NCBI RefSeq assembly: GCF_001298105.1
Contig: NZ_LGJH01000159.1
Location: forward strand, 1-64,000
From: Novosphingobium sp. ST904
GTDB lineage: Bacteria; Pseudomonadota; Alphaproteobacteria; Sphingomonadales; Sphingomonadaceae
Length of the DNA stretch: 64,000 nt
Reading direction: 5' to 3'
Below are positions 54,136-63,052 of the stretch, one piece after another (positions within the stretch are counted from its first letter, which is position 1; every line of letters starts with the position of its first letter). The notes below the pieces were generated by a model. That model had not been told where the DNA came from. It searched no databases and worked only from the letters and a program-made list of their open reading frames with translations. The position numbers were made by a program, and so were the translations under genes.

Positions 54136-55752
54136 TCAGACGGTGGGCACTGCGGTGCAGGCGCTGTTCGATCCGAGGTTCGCGTTGGTGGTGTCGCAGG
54201 TCCAGCCGCGATACCAGGTGTCCGAAGCGTCCTTGACCGCGCCGATATAGGTGACGTTGGTGAAGAAGCTCGAGAGCGTGGACAGGCTGGCGTAAGCCGG
54301 GACCGCGGTTTCGCCGGCGCCGTTGACGAACGTGCTCGTCAGCGTCGAGGTGAAGGCGGCGTTGTTGTTGGTGCCGGCGTTGAATGCGGCCTGGACGGCG
54401 GCATTGTCGTAAGTGCCGGTGCCGAGGAAGGCGCCGGTGCCGCCGCAGGTCATCACCACCGAGTGGGCGGTGAGGGAGGTCGCAGCAGAGCCGCCTGCGG
54501 TGGTGCCGTTCTGGCGGAGGCACTCGTTCGTCGGGGTGTAGACCACGCCGTTGACGAGAGTGACGTCCGAGTTGCCGCGGAACAGCATCGAGGCCTGGTT
54601 GCCGCTGTTGCCCGAGCCCACGCTGGTCTGGACAGCGGTGAAGTTGGCGACGGTGATCTTGGTGCGCGGATCGTCGGCTTCGTTGCCGTTGCTGTCGAAC
54701 TCGAGGAACGAGTCGCCGGCGTTCGGCTTCTGGACGATCAGGGCGAACTGGACGTTCGCCTGGACGCCGGTGTCGAGGTCGAGGCTGTCATCGTCGGCAT
54801 TGATGGCGACGTAGTGCTTCAGGTTGAGCGCACCGCCGAAGAATTCGGAGCCGTCGTCCGAGCTGTTCACCGACTGGATGTATTCGAGCTGGGTGCCGCT
54901 GCCGATGCCGCCGCCGGTAAGCGACTGGAGTTCGTTGCCCGGAGCGAGCGAATAGCCCGAGAAGCGGATCTGCACGTACTTCATGCTGCCGGCGTTGTAG
55001 GTGTTGTCCTGGCCGCCGAAGTTCGCCGGATCTGCCGCGCCTTCGGTCACGCGCTCGCAGTTGTTGCCTGCGGTGGTGCCCATGCCGGTCGAGCAGTCGG
55101 TGATCTCGCCGCGCCCGAGCAGCACGACGCCGCCCCACTGGCCCATCGAATCGTTGGTGTTCGAGCCCTGGATGTTCTGGAGGCTGGTGAAGATGATCGG
55201 CAGTGCCGCGGTGCCTTCCGCCATCAGCTTGTTGCCGCGGTTGACGGCGAGCCAGGCCGGAGCCGAGGTGCTGTCGCCATAGACGATCGCGCCCGGCGCG
55301 ATGGTCAGCGTCACGTTCGTGTCGGCGCTGAGCGTGCGTGCGCCGCAGGCGACGGTCGTGGTGGCGAACGTCGAAGTCGCGGTCGGCGCCTTGAAGCCGC
55401 CGTCGCAGCCCACGTCCACGCGGCCGTTGAGGCGATAGACCACGCCGGTCCGCTTGGGCAGCGTCGAGCTGACGTTGACCAGCGCCGGCAGGGTGCAGAC
55501 GCGCCAGCTGCCTTCGGGGCCTTCGATGGTGCCGTCGTTGCTCAGCACGAGGCCGCCGGTGGCCGCGGTGCCGGGGCACTCCGCCGCTGCCTCGACCAGG
55601 CCGGTGCCCGGGGTCGGGGTGGGCGTGGGAGCCGGGTTGTTGATGTCCACGTCGATCGAGCCGGCGCCCGGCGAGGAGATGTCGTCGGCGCCGCAGCCGG
55701 CGAGAGCGAGTGCGCTGCAGCCCAGAAGCAGCACGCCATGAATGGTCTTCAC
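54136..55752 (-). CDS. large repeat-containing lipoprotein (beta-helix-like), partner of the TBDR
   Basis: A 538-residue lipoprotein: signal with LALAGC lipobox (Cys about residue 20), then a DINNPAPTPTPTPGTG linker. The body is rich in Gly/Asn/Thr with parallel beta-helix-type turns (LTIAPGAIVYGD, GGVVLLGRGEI, YVQIRFSGYSL, INADDDSLDLDTGVQANVQF). An acidic stretch DDGSEFFGGALNLKHYVAIN resembles calcium-binding or polymer-binding surfaces. Probably surface or periplasmic. It lies upstream of the TBDR on the same strand and may present substrate to it. Exact function unknown. Confidence 0.75.
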   Translation of the reverse strand: MKTIHGVLLLGCSALALAGCGADDISSPGAGSIDVDINNPAPTPTPTPGTGLVEAAAECPGTAATGGLVLSNDGTIEGPEGSWRVCTLPALVNVSSTLPKRTGVVYRLNGRVDVGCDGGFKAPTATSTFATTTVACGARTLSADTNVTLTIAPGAIVYGDSTSAPAWLAVNRGNKLMAEGTAALPIIFTSLQNIQGSNTNDSMGQWGGVVLLGRGEITDCSTGMGTTAGNNCERVTEGAADPANFGGQDNTYNAGSMKYVQIRFSGYSLAPGNELQSLTGGGIGSGTQLEYIQSVNSSDDGSEFFGGALNLKHYVAINADDDSLDLDTGVQANVQFALIVQKPNAGDSFLEFDSNGNEADDPRTKITVANFTAVQTSVGSGNSGNQASMLFRGNSDVTLVNGVVYTPTNECLRQNGTTAGGSAATSLTAHSVVMTCGGTGAFLGTGTYDNAAVQAAFNAGTNNNAAFTSTLTSTFVNGAGETAVPAYASLSTLSSFFTNVTYIGAVKDASDTWYRGWTCDTTNANLGSNSACTAVPTV

Positions 55753-55828
55753 GTGAATTCCCCCGTTGGTCAGGTCGGAACGAGACGGCGAGTCCGCCTT
55801 CGCTGAGCGCGGGGTCTAGGGCTGAGGG

Positions 55829-55857
55829 GTGACAGTTTGTTGGCGATACCGTGACAG
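55829..55857 (-). promoter_or_regulatory. candidate Pho box upstream of the lipoprotein-TBDR unit
   Basis: Minus-strand CTGTCAC occurs at 55857-55851 and again at 55835-55829, exactly 22 bp apart (two 11-bp periods); the middle repeat TCGCCAA is degenerate. Distance to the lipoprotein start is 77-105 bases. A further CTGTCGT (55881-55875) is out of phase. ATGACAG at 55964-55970 in the same gap may serve as another half-site. Confidence 0.55.
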
Positions 55858-56049
55858 AAATCTGCACTTATACGACGACAGTGTGACCATGAGGGGCAAG
55901 TGAGGCTCCCGGTCGGCGCGACTCGCGGCTGTCGGGGGCGGTTCACACGTCCATTGCAGTTTTATGACAGTAACGTCATTTTCTTGCGGAGCGACTTGGC
56001 TGGGCGGATGTTGCCGATAGTCCACAGATAGAGAAACGGGAGAACCGCC

Positions 56050-56424
56050 ATGTCCCTCACTGCCCTTGCCGCCACCCTCATGCTCAGCCAGGCCGCCGCC
56101 ACGCCGATGACCGATGTGCCCCGCGACGACCGCGTGGAAGTGGCCTATACCGAGCTTGCGGCCGGGAATGCGGATGCTGCCGTGCGCAAGCTGGAGGGCA
56201 CCGGCGCGGCCCGGTCGGACGATCCCGCCACCTTGATAAATCTCGGTACGGCCTATGCCGCCAATGGGCAGACCGAAAAGGCGATAGCGGCCTATCGCGC
56301 CGCTGTCGGCAGCTCGGATCGCTACGATCTGCAACTGGCCGACGGCAGCTGGGTCGATTCGCGCGCAGCTGCCCGGCTGGCGCTCAACAACCTGCTGCGC
56401 GCCAATGCGCGGGCGTCTCGCTAG
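56050..56424 (+). CDS. small TPR-containing protein
   Basis: A 124-residue protein beginning with a short hydrophobic stretch (LTALAATLMLSQAAATP) that may be a signal peptide. Two tetratricopeptide-like units follow: AYTELAAGNADAAVRKLEG and ATLINLGTAYAANGQTEKAI. CGGGAGAA lies ahead of the ATG. It is divergent from the lipoprotein gene and shares its promoter region, and is upstream of the secretion operon. A protein-protein scaffold role is likely; partner unknown. Confidence 0.75.
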   Translation: MSLTALAATLMLSQAAATPMTDVPRDDRVEVAYTELAAGNADAAVRKLEGTGAARSDDPATLINLGTAYAANGQTEKAIAAYRAAVGSSDRYDLQLADGSWVDSRAAARLALNNLLRANARASR

Positions 56425-56665
56425 GCGATTTCGAAATTAAATCGTTCTAACTTCGGGAGCTACCGAATTTTCCCCAAGGAATTGGCGGATACTGGCCATT
56501 TTGAGTACCCCTGAAGTATAAGGGCTCATGCGCAGAGGGATGGGCGCAGGCTGGGATCGCTGAACGGAAATCGGGTGTGACGATTGCAACATGGCTGTCG
56601 ATTTGGCCGTGTTGTCGTCACACTTCTGTCATCAGGATGGAGCACTGCGCCCTCATACGGAGGGC
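56425..56665. other. AT-richer leader region of the type IV secretion operon
   Basis: 241 bp without a supported gene. The first 100 bases (GAAATTAAATCG and following) are clearly AT-richer than the surroundings and probably hold the virB promoter, though no clean -35/-10 pair is visible. The Pho-like site at 56615-56632 is near its end. Confidence 0.45.
56615..56632 (+). promoter_or_regulatory. candidate Pho box upstream of virB2
   Basis: TCGTCAC (56615-56621), ACTT spacer, CTGTCAT (56626-56632): two direct repeats at exact 11-bp spacing. The first mismatches the consensus at two positions; the second is perfect. It ends 33 bases before the virB2 start. The TCGTCAC repeat is identical to one in the three-repeat box at 49563-49591. 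Confidence 0.5.
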
Positions 56666-57007
56666 ATGGTGATTCGATACGCTCAGTTTCAGATCCGCAA
56701 TATGCGCGGTCTTTTCACGATTTTTGCAGCTGCTTTCGGTCTTGCACCGGCAATCGCCCATGCACAGGCGGGCACGCGCGCCGATCCGGCCGGTTCCGGC
56801 CCGATCGTGGCCGCGCTCGGCTGGCTCCAGGGGACGCTGCTCGGCAATGTCGCCACGGCGGTTGCGGTCATGGCGGTTGCCGCGGTCGGCTTCATGATGC
56901 TGACCGGCCGCATGAACTGGCGGTTCGGTGCCACGGTCATCATCGGCTGCTTCGTGCTGTTCGGCGCGGGCGCGATCGTGACCGGCATCCAGTCGGCCGC
57001 GGGCTGA
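56666..57007 (+). CDS. virB2: VirB2-type pilin of the type IV secretion system
   Basis: A 113-residue prepilin from ATG 56666. A long leader ends at IAHAQA, followed by a mature chain of about 80 residues with two membrane helices (LGNVATAVAVMAVAAVGFMM and FGATVIIGCFVLFGAGAIV) separated by TGRMNWR, the TrbC/VirB2 layout. GGAGGG is immediately upstream; GTG 56669 and ATG 56702 are alternative starts. It forms the extracellular pilus. Followed after nine bases by virB3. Confidence 0.85.
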   Translation: MVIRYAQFQIRNMRGLFTIFAAAFGLAPAIAHAQAGTRADPAGSGPIVAALGWLQGTLLGNVATAVAVMAVAAVGFMMLTGRMNWRFGATVIIGCFVLFGAGAIVTGIQSAAG

Positions 57008-57016
57008 GGACGGCTG

Positions 57017-57298
57017 ATGAGCCTCGCCCGCTATCCGGTGCACCGCGCGCTCACCCGCCCGCAGATGTTCGGGGGCGTGACGTACAGCTTCTTCATCATC
57101 AACGCCGCGGTGACGACGGAGATATTCCTCATCACCAAGAGCTTCTGGGCGGTGCCGGCGGCGATCGCGATCCATGGCGCGGGATACCTCGCCTGTCTTC
57201 GCGAGCCCCGGGTGTTCGACCTGTGGATCGCCAAGGTCAGCAAATGCCCGCGCGTGCCGAACTGGCAGCGCTGGGGCTGCAACAGTTACGCGCCCTGA
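57017..57298 (+). CDS. virB3: VirB3 inner-membrane protein
   Basis: A 93-residue protein with the family opening YPVHRALTRPQMFGGV, helices SFFIINAAVTTEIFLITKS and VPAAIAIHGAGYLACL, and the following REPRVFDLWIAK motif. It associates with VirB4 at the base of the machine. Its place between virB2 and virB4 is canonical. Confidence 0.9.
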   Translation: MSLARYPVHRALTRPQMFGGVTYSFFIINAAVTTEIFLITKSFWAVPAAIAIHGAGYLACLREPRVFDLWIAKVSKCPRVPNWQRWGCNSYAP

Positions 57299-57340
57299 TC
57301 CCGGCCCGGGTACGGGTCTGGATGCGGGGAAGCGGGGGAA

Positions 57341-59789
57341 ATGACGATGGCCGGAAACAGGAAATCGGTTCTCAAGGGTTGGGGAGCCAGGGAAACGCTG
57401 GTCGGAGACCGGCTGCCTTACCAGGCGCTGGTGGACGAGAATGTCGTGCTGCTGCGTGACGGCTCGGTCATGCTCTCGCTGATGGTGCCGGGGCTCGCAT
57501 TCGAGACGGCGGACAGCGATGAGCTCAACGCGCACGTCGCCACGCGCGAAGTGCTGCTCCGATCCTCGCTCGATGCCCGCTTCGTGCTTTACCACCACGT
57601 GATCCGCCGCCGTGTGCAGATCGCGATGGGCGGCCAGTTCGAGGACCCGCTCGCCGCGCATATCGACGCGCGCTGGCGGGCCCGCACCGGATCCGGTGCG
57701 CTCTTCGTCAACGACCAGTTCATCACCCTGGTCCGTCGCCCCCGCACGCGGCAAGGCAGGTTGGCCGGACAAGCTCTCGCGCATGCTCAGGAACAAGGGT
57801 TCCGCGCCGGTCGAGGCCGATCTCGCCGACGTGCGGGCCTTGCGCGCGGCAGCCTCGGCTATGGTCGCCTCGCTGGGTGCCTATGGCGCGCGGCTGCTGG
57901 GCGACTACGAAGGGCAGGCCGGTGCGTGCTCCGAAGTGCTCGAACTGCTTTCCGCGCTCTACAACGGCGAGATGCGGCCGGTGCGCCGCCCGGCTGAGGG
58001 CACCGACATCGGCCACATGCTGCCCTACCGGCGCATCAATTTCGGCATGGATGCGCTGGAGCTGCGCGGCGCGGCCAGCGCCTCGTTCGCCTCGGTCGTC
58101 AGCCTCAAGGATTATCCCGACAGCACCGCGCCCGGGCTCACCGATGCGCTGCTGCGCCTGCCTTGCGAACTGGTCCTGACCGAGAGCTACGCGCCTTCGG
58201 ACCGCCAGATCGCCCGCGAGCGCATCGACCTTGCCATCCGCCGCCTGCGCTCGGCGGACGAGGAAGCCATGGCCGAGCGTCGCGAGATGTCGGCCGCGCG
58301 CGATGCGCTGGGAACCGGCGCGGTCGGTTTCGGCGACCATCACCTCTCGGTGCTCGTGCGTGCCGATAAGCTGGACGCGCTTGACGAGGCGACCGCGCTT
58401 TGCGCCGCCTCGCTCGCCGATGCCGGCGCGGTGGCGGTGCGCGAGGACGTCAACATGGAGCCCGCATTCTGGGGCCAGCTTCCCGGCAACGAGGCATTCA
58501 TCGTGCGCCGCGCGCTGATCTCCAGCGCCAACATGGCCTGTTTCGGCTCGCTTCACGGCTTTGCGATGGGGCAGGCGAGCGGCAATCACTGGGGCGATGC
58601 GGTGACATTGCTCTCCACCACCAGTTCGACGCCGTTCTTCTTCAATTTCCATCAGGGCGATCTCGGCAACTTCACCGTCATCGGTCCGTCGGGTTCCGGC
58701 AAGACGGTGGTCATGAACTTCCTGGCCGCGCAGGCGCAGAAGTTCGGGCCCCGCACGGTGCTGTTCGACAAGGATCGCGGCGCCGAGGTGTTCCTGCGGG
58801 GCATCGGCGGCATGTACAGCCGCGTTGCCGCCGGCCATCCGACAGGGTTCAACCCGCTCTCGCTGCCCGACACCGCCGCCAACCGCGCCTTCCTGCGCGA
58901 CTGGCTGGGTGTGCTGCTCGAAGCGCGCGGCCCCGAGGAACTTGCGACGATCGCGGGCGCGGTGGATGCGGCCTATCACAACGATCCCTCGCTGCGCCGG
59001 CTCTCGCACTTCCGCGAACTGCTGGCCGGCGCGCGGCGCCCGCAGCCGGGCGATCTCGCATCGCGCCTCGATGCATGGATAAGCCATGGGCCAAACGGGG
59101 GAGGCGAGCACGGCTGGCTGTTCGACAACCAGCATGACCGTCTCGACCTTTCCGCCCGCGTGCTCGGTTTCGACATGACGGCGCTGCTGGAAAGCCCGCG
59201 CCTGCGCACGCCGGTCATGATGTACCTGTTCCACCGCATCGACGAGCGTCTCGACGGCGAGCCGACGATGATCCTCATCGACGAGGGCTGGAAGGCGCTT
59301 GACGACGAAGTCTTCGCCGCCCGCATCCGCGACTGGCTGAAAACGCTGCGCAAGCGCAACGCGCTGGTGGGCTTCGCCACCCAGTCCGCGCGCGATGCGC
59401 TGGACAGCAGGATCGCCACCGCGCTGGTCGAGCAGACCGCGACGATGGTGTTCATGCCCAATGCCCGCGCCCGGCATGAGGATTACTGCGAGGGCTTCGG
59501 CCTGTCGCAGCACGAGCTGGACGTCATCAAGACGCTGCCCGCGCAGTCCCGCTGCTTCCTGGTCCGCCAGTCCGATGCCTCGGCGGTGGTCAGGCTCGAC
59601 CTGTCAGGGATGCCCGAAGTGCTCACCGTGCTTTCCGGCCGCGAGAGCACGGTGCGCAAGCTCGACCAGCTTCGCGAGCGTTATGGCGACGATCCGGCGG
59701 CGTGGTATCCGCGCCTGACCGGGTTCCCGTGGCCCGGCGAACCCGAAGAGGTCGAGGACGAGGACGCCTGGATCGAGGCGGCGGAGTAA
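57341..59789 (+). CDS. virB4: VirB4 secretion ATPase (apparent frameshift near 57740)
   Basis: The main energising ATPase. About 815 residues after repair. The first 130 residues (LVGDRLPYQALVDENVVLLR) are in one frame. At 57739-57743 a run of five C's should be four, which gives LVRRPARGKAGWPDKLSRML and joins the second frame. The CagE/TrbE N-domain is followed by Walker A (VIGPSGSGKTVVMNFLAAQA), Walker B (MILIDEGWKAL) and the arginine/Q motif VGFATQSARDAL. The C-terminus is acidic (EEVEDEDAWIEAAE). Confidence 0.9.
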
Positions 59790-59796
59790 CCCGGCC

Positions 59797-61073
59797 ATGA
59801 GCACCGCCTGCGAACAGCTCACCGAAGTCGCATCCGCCGGGGTCGCCCCGGCGCTGCGTGCGGTCGATTGCGTGGCCAACGAGATGGCCTCGGCCGCGTT
59901 CGGCCGCCTGTTCGGCGCCGAGGGGGCGATGGCCCCGGTGCTGACCATCCTGCTTACCCTCTACATCGCCTTCTTCGCGATCTCGCTGCTGACCGGTCGC
60001 TCCAGCCTCGGTATCTCGGCACTGACCCCGCGCATGTTGACGTTGGGCCTCGTGCTGACTTTCGCGACGAGCTGGATCGCCTATCAGGGCGTGGTCTGGA
60101 AGCTTGCGGTAGGCGGCCCGGACTGGATCGCGTCGCTGCTTATGGGCGCAAAGGGATCGGCCACGCAGATCTTCGGAGACCGGATCGACGTGGTGTTCAA
60201 CGCCATTGCCGAAGCTTCGCAGAATGTAGGCCAGAATGCGGGCCAGAACGGCGGGGAAGCGGCACAGGGTGCAGCTCAGGGCGGCGCAGCGGCCAAGGCG
60301 GCCGGTGCCGCAGGGCTGTTCTCGCCCGATAGCGTGATGTGGATGGGCGCGCTCATGCTGCTGCTCGGCACCGTCGGCGTGCTGCTGACAGCGCGCATCG
60401 CGCTGGCCATCCTGCTCGCGCTCGGCCCGATCTTTGTCGTCATGGCGCTGTTCGGCGGCACGCGCGGACTTACCGCCGGCTGGCTGCGGGGTGTCGTGCT
60501 CACCGCGACGACGCCGCTCTTCGTCGTGCTTGGCGGCGGCATCACTCTGGAACTGCTGGTGCCGATCGTCTCGGCGCTGGTGCAGGGCGCGCAGCTCGGC
60601 GAGATCGACGGCCGTGCAGCCATGGCGCTGTTCGTGGTGGCGGCCGTCCATCTCGCGCTCATGGGCATGGTGCTCAAGATCGCCGGTACGCTGGTGTCCG
60701 GCTGGCAGGTATTCGGCCTCGCCAGCCCCGAACGCTCGCGCACAGGGCGCGACAACGTGGCGCCTCCCGCACCGGTTTCCGTCATCGGCGGGCAGGTCCA
60801 GCCCTTTGCTCCGACTGCCGGCCAGTCCCGCACGGCGCAGTCTCGGCGGCGAGCGCGGCGGCCATGGCGCCGGTTCCCGGACAGGACCAGGGAACGACAG
60901 CGCATTCAAGCGACCGGCGAACCGTGATAACGCAAGTCTCGGGCGGCGGAGTCGAGCCGCTGGGTTCGAGCAATGCATCGCGTGCGCGCGGGATCGGCAG
61001 CCGGTTCCGCCCGTCCAACGATGTGGCATCAAACAGCACTGGCCGCGCACCGGCCAAGGAGAAGTTCACATGA
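59797..61073 (+). CDS. virB6: VirB6/TrbL polytopic channel protein (apparent frameshift near 60837)
   Basis: About 425 residues after repair. Helices include VLTILLTLYIAFFAISLLTG, MLTLGLVLTFATSWIAYQGV, SVMWMGALMLLLGTVGVLLT and LAILLALGPIFVVMALFGGT, the TrbL/VirB6 core. A periplasmic loop is Gln/Gly/Ala-rich (NVGQNAGQNGGEAAQGAAQ). The uncorrected frame ends at 60927 in an Arg-rich tail. Restoring a G in ACGGCG-CAG gives a Ser/Ala tail ending in STGRAPAKEKFT at 61073, whose TGA overlaps the virB9 ATG, which supports the repair. Confidence 0.87.
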
Positions 61074-61945
61074 TTCGCCCCAAGGCCCGCGCCCTGGCCG
61101 CGACCGCCGCCGTCCTTGCCATCATGCAGGCCGCTGCCGCACAGGCGGACGAGCGCCTCGTCGAACATGCCTTCACCGACAACGAAGTCGTGCGGATCGA
61201 CGGGAAGACCGGCGTTCAGGCGACCATCGCCTTCGGCAGGAACGAGGCGATCGAGAATGTCGCGGTGGGCGATTCGCAGACCTGGCAGATCACGCCGAAC
61301 AAGCGTGCCGATCTCCTGTTCGTGAAGCCGCTGGAAGCCAGCGCGCGCACCAACATGACGGTGGTGACCAATCGCCACACCTATTTCTTCGACCTCGTGG
61401 CCTCGCCCAAGGCGCGCGCGCTCTACATGCTGCGCTTCACGTACAAGGACGAACCGGCCGAAGCGGTGCCGGGCGCGGTTGGGGCACCGGCGATGGCCGG
61501 GCTCGATCCTGCCGAACAGGCGCTGGCGGCGGGCGATCCGGCCGCGACGCCGGTGGATGCCACCGCGCTCAACTTTGCGTGGAAGCGCACCGGCCTTGCC
61601 AAGCTCCAGCCCTCGCGGGTCTATGACGACGGCATTTCGACTTATCTGCTCTGGCCCGACAATACCGCCGTTCCCGCAATCCTCGTGAAGAACGAGAAGG
61701 GCGACGAAGGCCCGGTGAACTACGCGGTACGCGGGCAGACCATCGTCATCGCCGAAGTGCCGCGCCAGATCATCCTGCGTTCGGGCAAGGCCGTGGCCAC
61801 TCTTGAAAACGCACGGTCGGAAGCGGCGCCCGGTATCTCCGCGCCGCCGGCAGCGGCGAGCGGGACGGCCGCCGTCGCCCAGGCCGCACCGGCAGCGGCC
61901 CCCACGGCCTCCACCACGATCGCCGCTTCATCGAACGGGAACTGA
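61070..61945 (+). CDS. virB9: VirB9/CagX outer-membrane-complex protein
   Basis: A 291-residue periplasmic protein with a signal peptide (cut near AAAQA). N-domain: VRIDGKTGVQATIAFGRNEA and AVGDSQTWQITPNKRADLLF. C-domain: LNFAWKRTGLAKLQPSRVYDDG and TYLLWPDNTAVPAILVKNEK, the VirB10/VirB7-binding part. The last 40 residues are an Ala/Pro tail. It follows virB6 directly, so virB7 and virB8 are absent from the usual place. Confidence 0.92.
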   Translation: MIRPKARALAATAAVLAIMQAAAAQADERLVEHAFTDNEVVRIDGKTGVQATIAFGRNEAIENVAVGDSQTWQITPNKRADLLFVKPLEASARTNMTVVTNRHTYFFDLVASPKARALYMLRFTYKDEPAEAVPGAVGAPAMAGLDPAEQALAAGDPAATPVDATALNFAWKRTGLAKLQPSRVYDDGISTYLLWPDNTAVPAILVKNEKGDEGPVNYAVRGQTIVIAEVPRQIILRSGKAVATLENARSEAAPGISAPPAAASGTAAVAQAAPAAAPTASTTIAASSNGN

Positions 61946-61948
61946 CAC

Positions 61949-63046
61949 ATGGCGCCCAACTCCTTCCTGCGTGAGAAGCTCGATTCCACCGAGGCTGCCG
62001 ACCCGCGCGACGGTGAAGGCGCACAGGTCATCGACCTTGCCAGCCGCAATGTCCTGCCGCAGGTCACGCAGCGGAAGAAGGCGGACGGCCTCGGCCTTGC
62101 CGCGGGCGTGCTGATCGTTGCCGCGCTGGGCGGCCTTACGCTGTGGTCGATGGATTCGGTGCGCAATTCGCCCGAAGGCCAGACCGCGCAGCCCGGCGCC
62201 GCCGCCGTTCCGCAGCCCGGCGTTCCCGCACCGGCAGTGCCCGCGCCCGCCGCAGTCCCCGCTCAGCCGGTCGAACCGGGTGCGCCGCTGGCGGCTCCGG
62301 CTCCGGCGCCCGTGCTTGCCGCAGACCCCGGCGCCAATCCCGCAGCCTCGGCCAATCCCTTCGCCAATCCCACGGTGGTGTTCGATGCAGGCGGCAATGC
62401 CGTGTCCATGCCGTCCGCCGGTCCGGGGGGAGAGGCCAAGGCGGGCAACGCCAATGACGATTTCGCCGCGCGCATCGGCGGCACCGGCAGCACCGCCGCT
62501 GCCGCGCGCACTTTCGACCCGACCACCACGGTCACGCAGGGCACGCTGATCCCGGCCGTGCTTGAAACCGCGATCGACACCGACGTGCCCGGTTACGTGC
62601 GCGCCATCGTCTCCGCCGACGTGCGCAGCTTCGACGGGAAGCGCACGCTGATCCCGCGTTCCTCGCGCCTGATCGGCCAGTACAAGAGCGGCCTGACGGC
62701 CGGCCAGAAGCGCGCCTATGTGATCTGGAGCCGCGTGATCCGGCCGGACGGCGTCTCGGTAAACCTTGGTTCGCCCGCCATTGCCTTCGGCGGTGAGACC
62801 GGCCTTCCCGGCAAGGTCAACAGCCACTTCTTCGAGCGGTTCGGCTCGGCCATGCTGCTCTCCGTCGTGGGCGGGCTTTCCACGCTGGCCACCAGCGGTT
62901 CGAGCGTGGTCGTCGGCGGCGGCCAGTCGGCGGCGGCGGCAGCGGTCCAGCAGAGCGGCAGCGTCGGCCCGACGATCCGGGTGCGGCAGGGGGAGCCGAT
63001 TCGCGTCTTCACCGCCAAGGACCTGGATTTCAGTCAGGTTCAGTGA
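61949..63046 (+). CDS. virB10: VirB10 core-complex protein
   Basis: A 365-residue energy-sensing core protein. Cytoplasmic N-terminus (to about 50), one membrane helix (ADGLGLAAGVLIVAALGGLT), a long Pro/Ala-rich periplasmic linker, and the TrbI beta-barrel domain: TVTQGTLIPAVLETAIDTDV, RSSRLIGQYKSGLTAGQKRA, VNSHFFERFGSAMLLSVVGG. It ends with RVRQGEPIRVFTAKDLDF, the family C-terminus. Starts three bases after virB9. Confidence 0.94.
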   Translation: MAPNSFLREKLDSTEAADPRDGEGAQVIDLASRNVLPQVTQRKKADGLGLAAGVLIVAALGGLTLWSMDSVRNSPEGQTAQPGAAAVPQPGVPAPAVPAPAAVPAQPVEPGAPLAAPAPAPVLAADPGANPAASANPFANPTVVFDAGGNAVSMPSAGPGGEAKAGNANDDFAARIGGTGSTAAAARTFDPTTTVTQGTLIPAVLETAIDTDVPGYVRAIVSADVRSFDGKRTLIPRSSRLIGQYKSGLTAGQKRAYVIWSRVIRPDGVSVNLGSPAIAFGGETGLPGKVNSHFFERFGSAMLLSVVGGLSTLATSGSSVVVGGGQSAAAAAVQQSGSVGPTIRVRQGEPIRVFTAKDLDFSQVQ

Positions 63047-63052
63047 GGCGTT

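Noticed and set aside
55964..55981. A plus-strand Pho box for the TPR gene
   Set aside because: ATGACAG and the neighbouring ACGTCAT face opposite ways and are not 11-bp-phased direct repeats; they read better as a half-site for the divergent lipoprotein gene.
56436..56455. Possible CtrA box (TTAA followed by TAAC) before virB2
   Set aside because: The spacing is one base off and the second half is incomplete compared with TTAA-N7-TTAAC.
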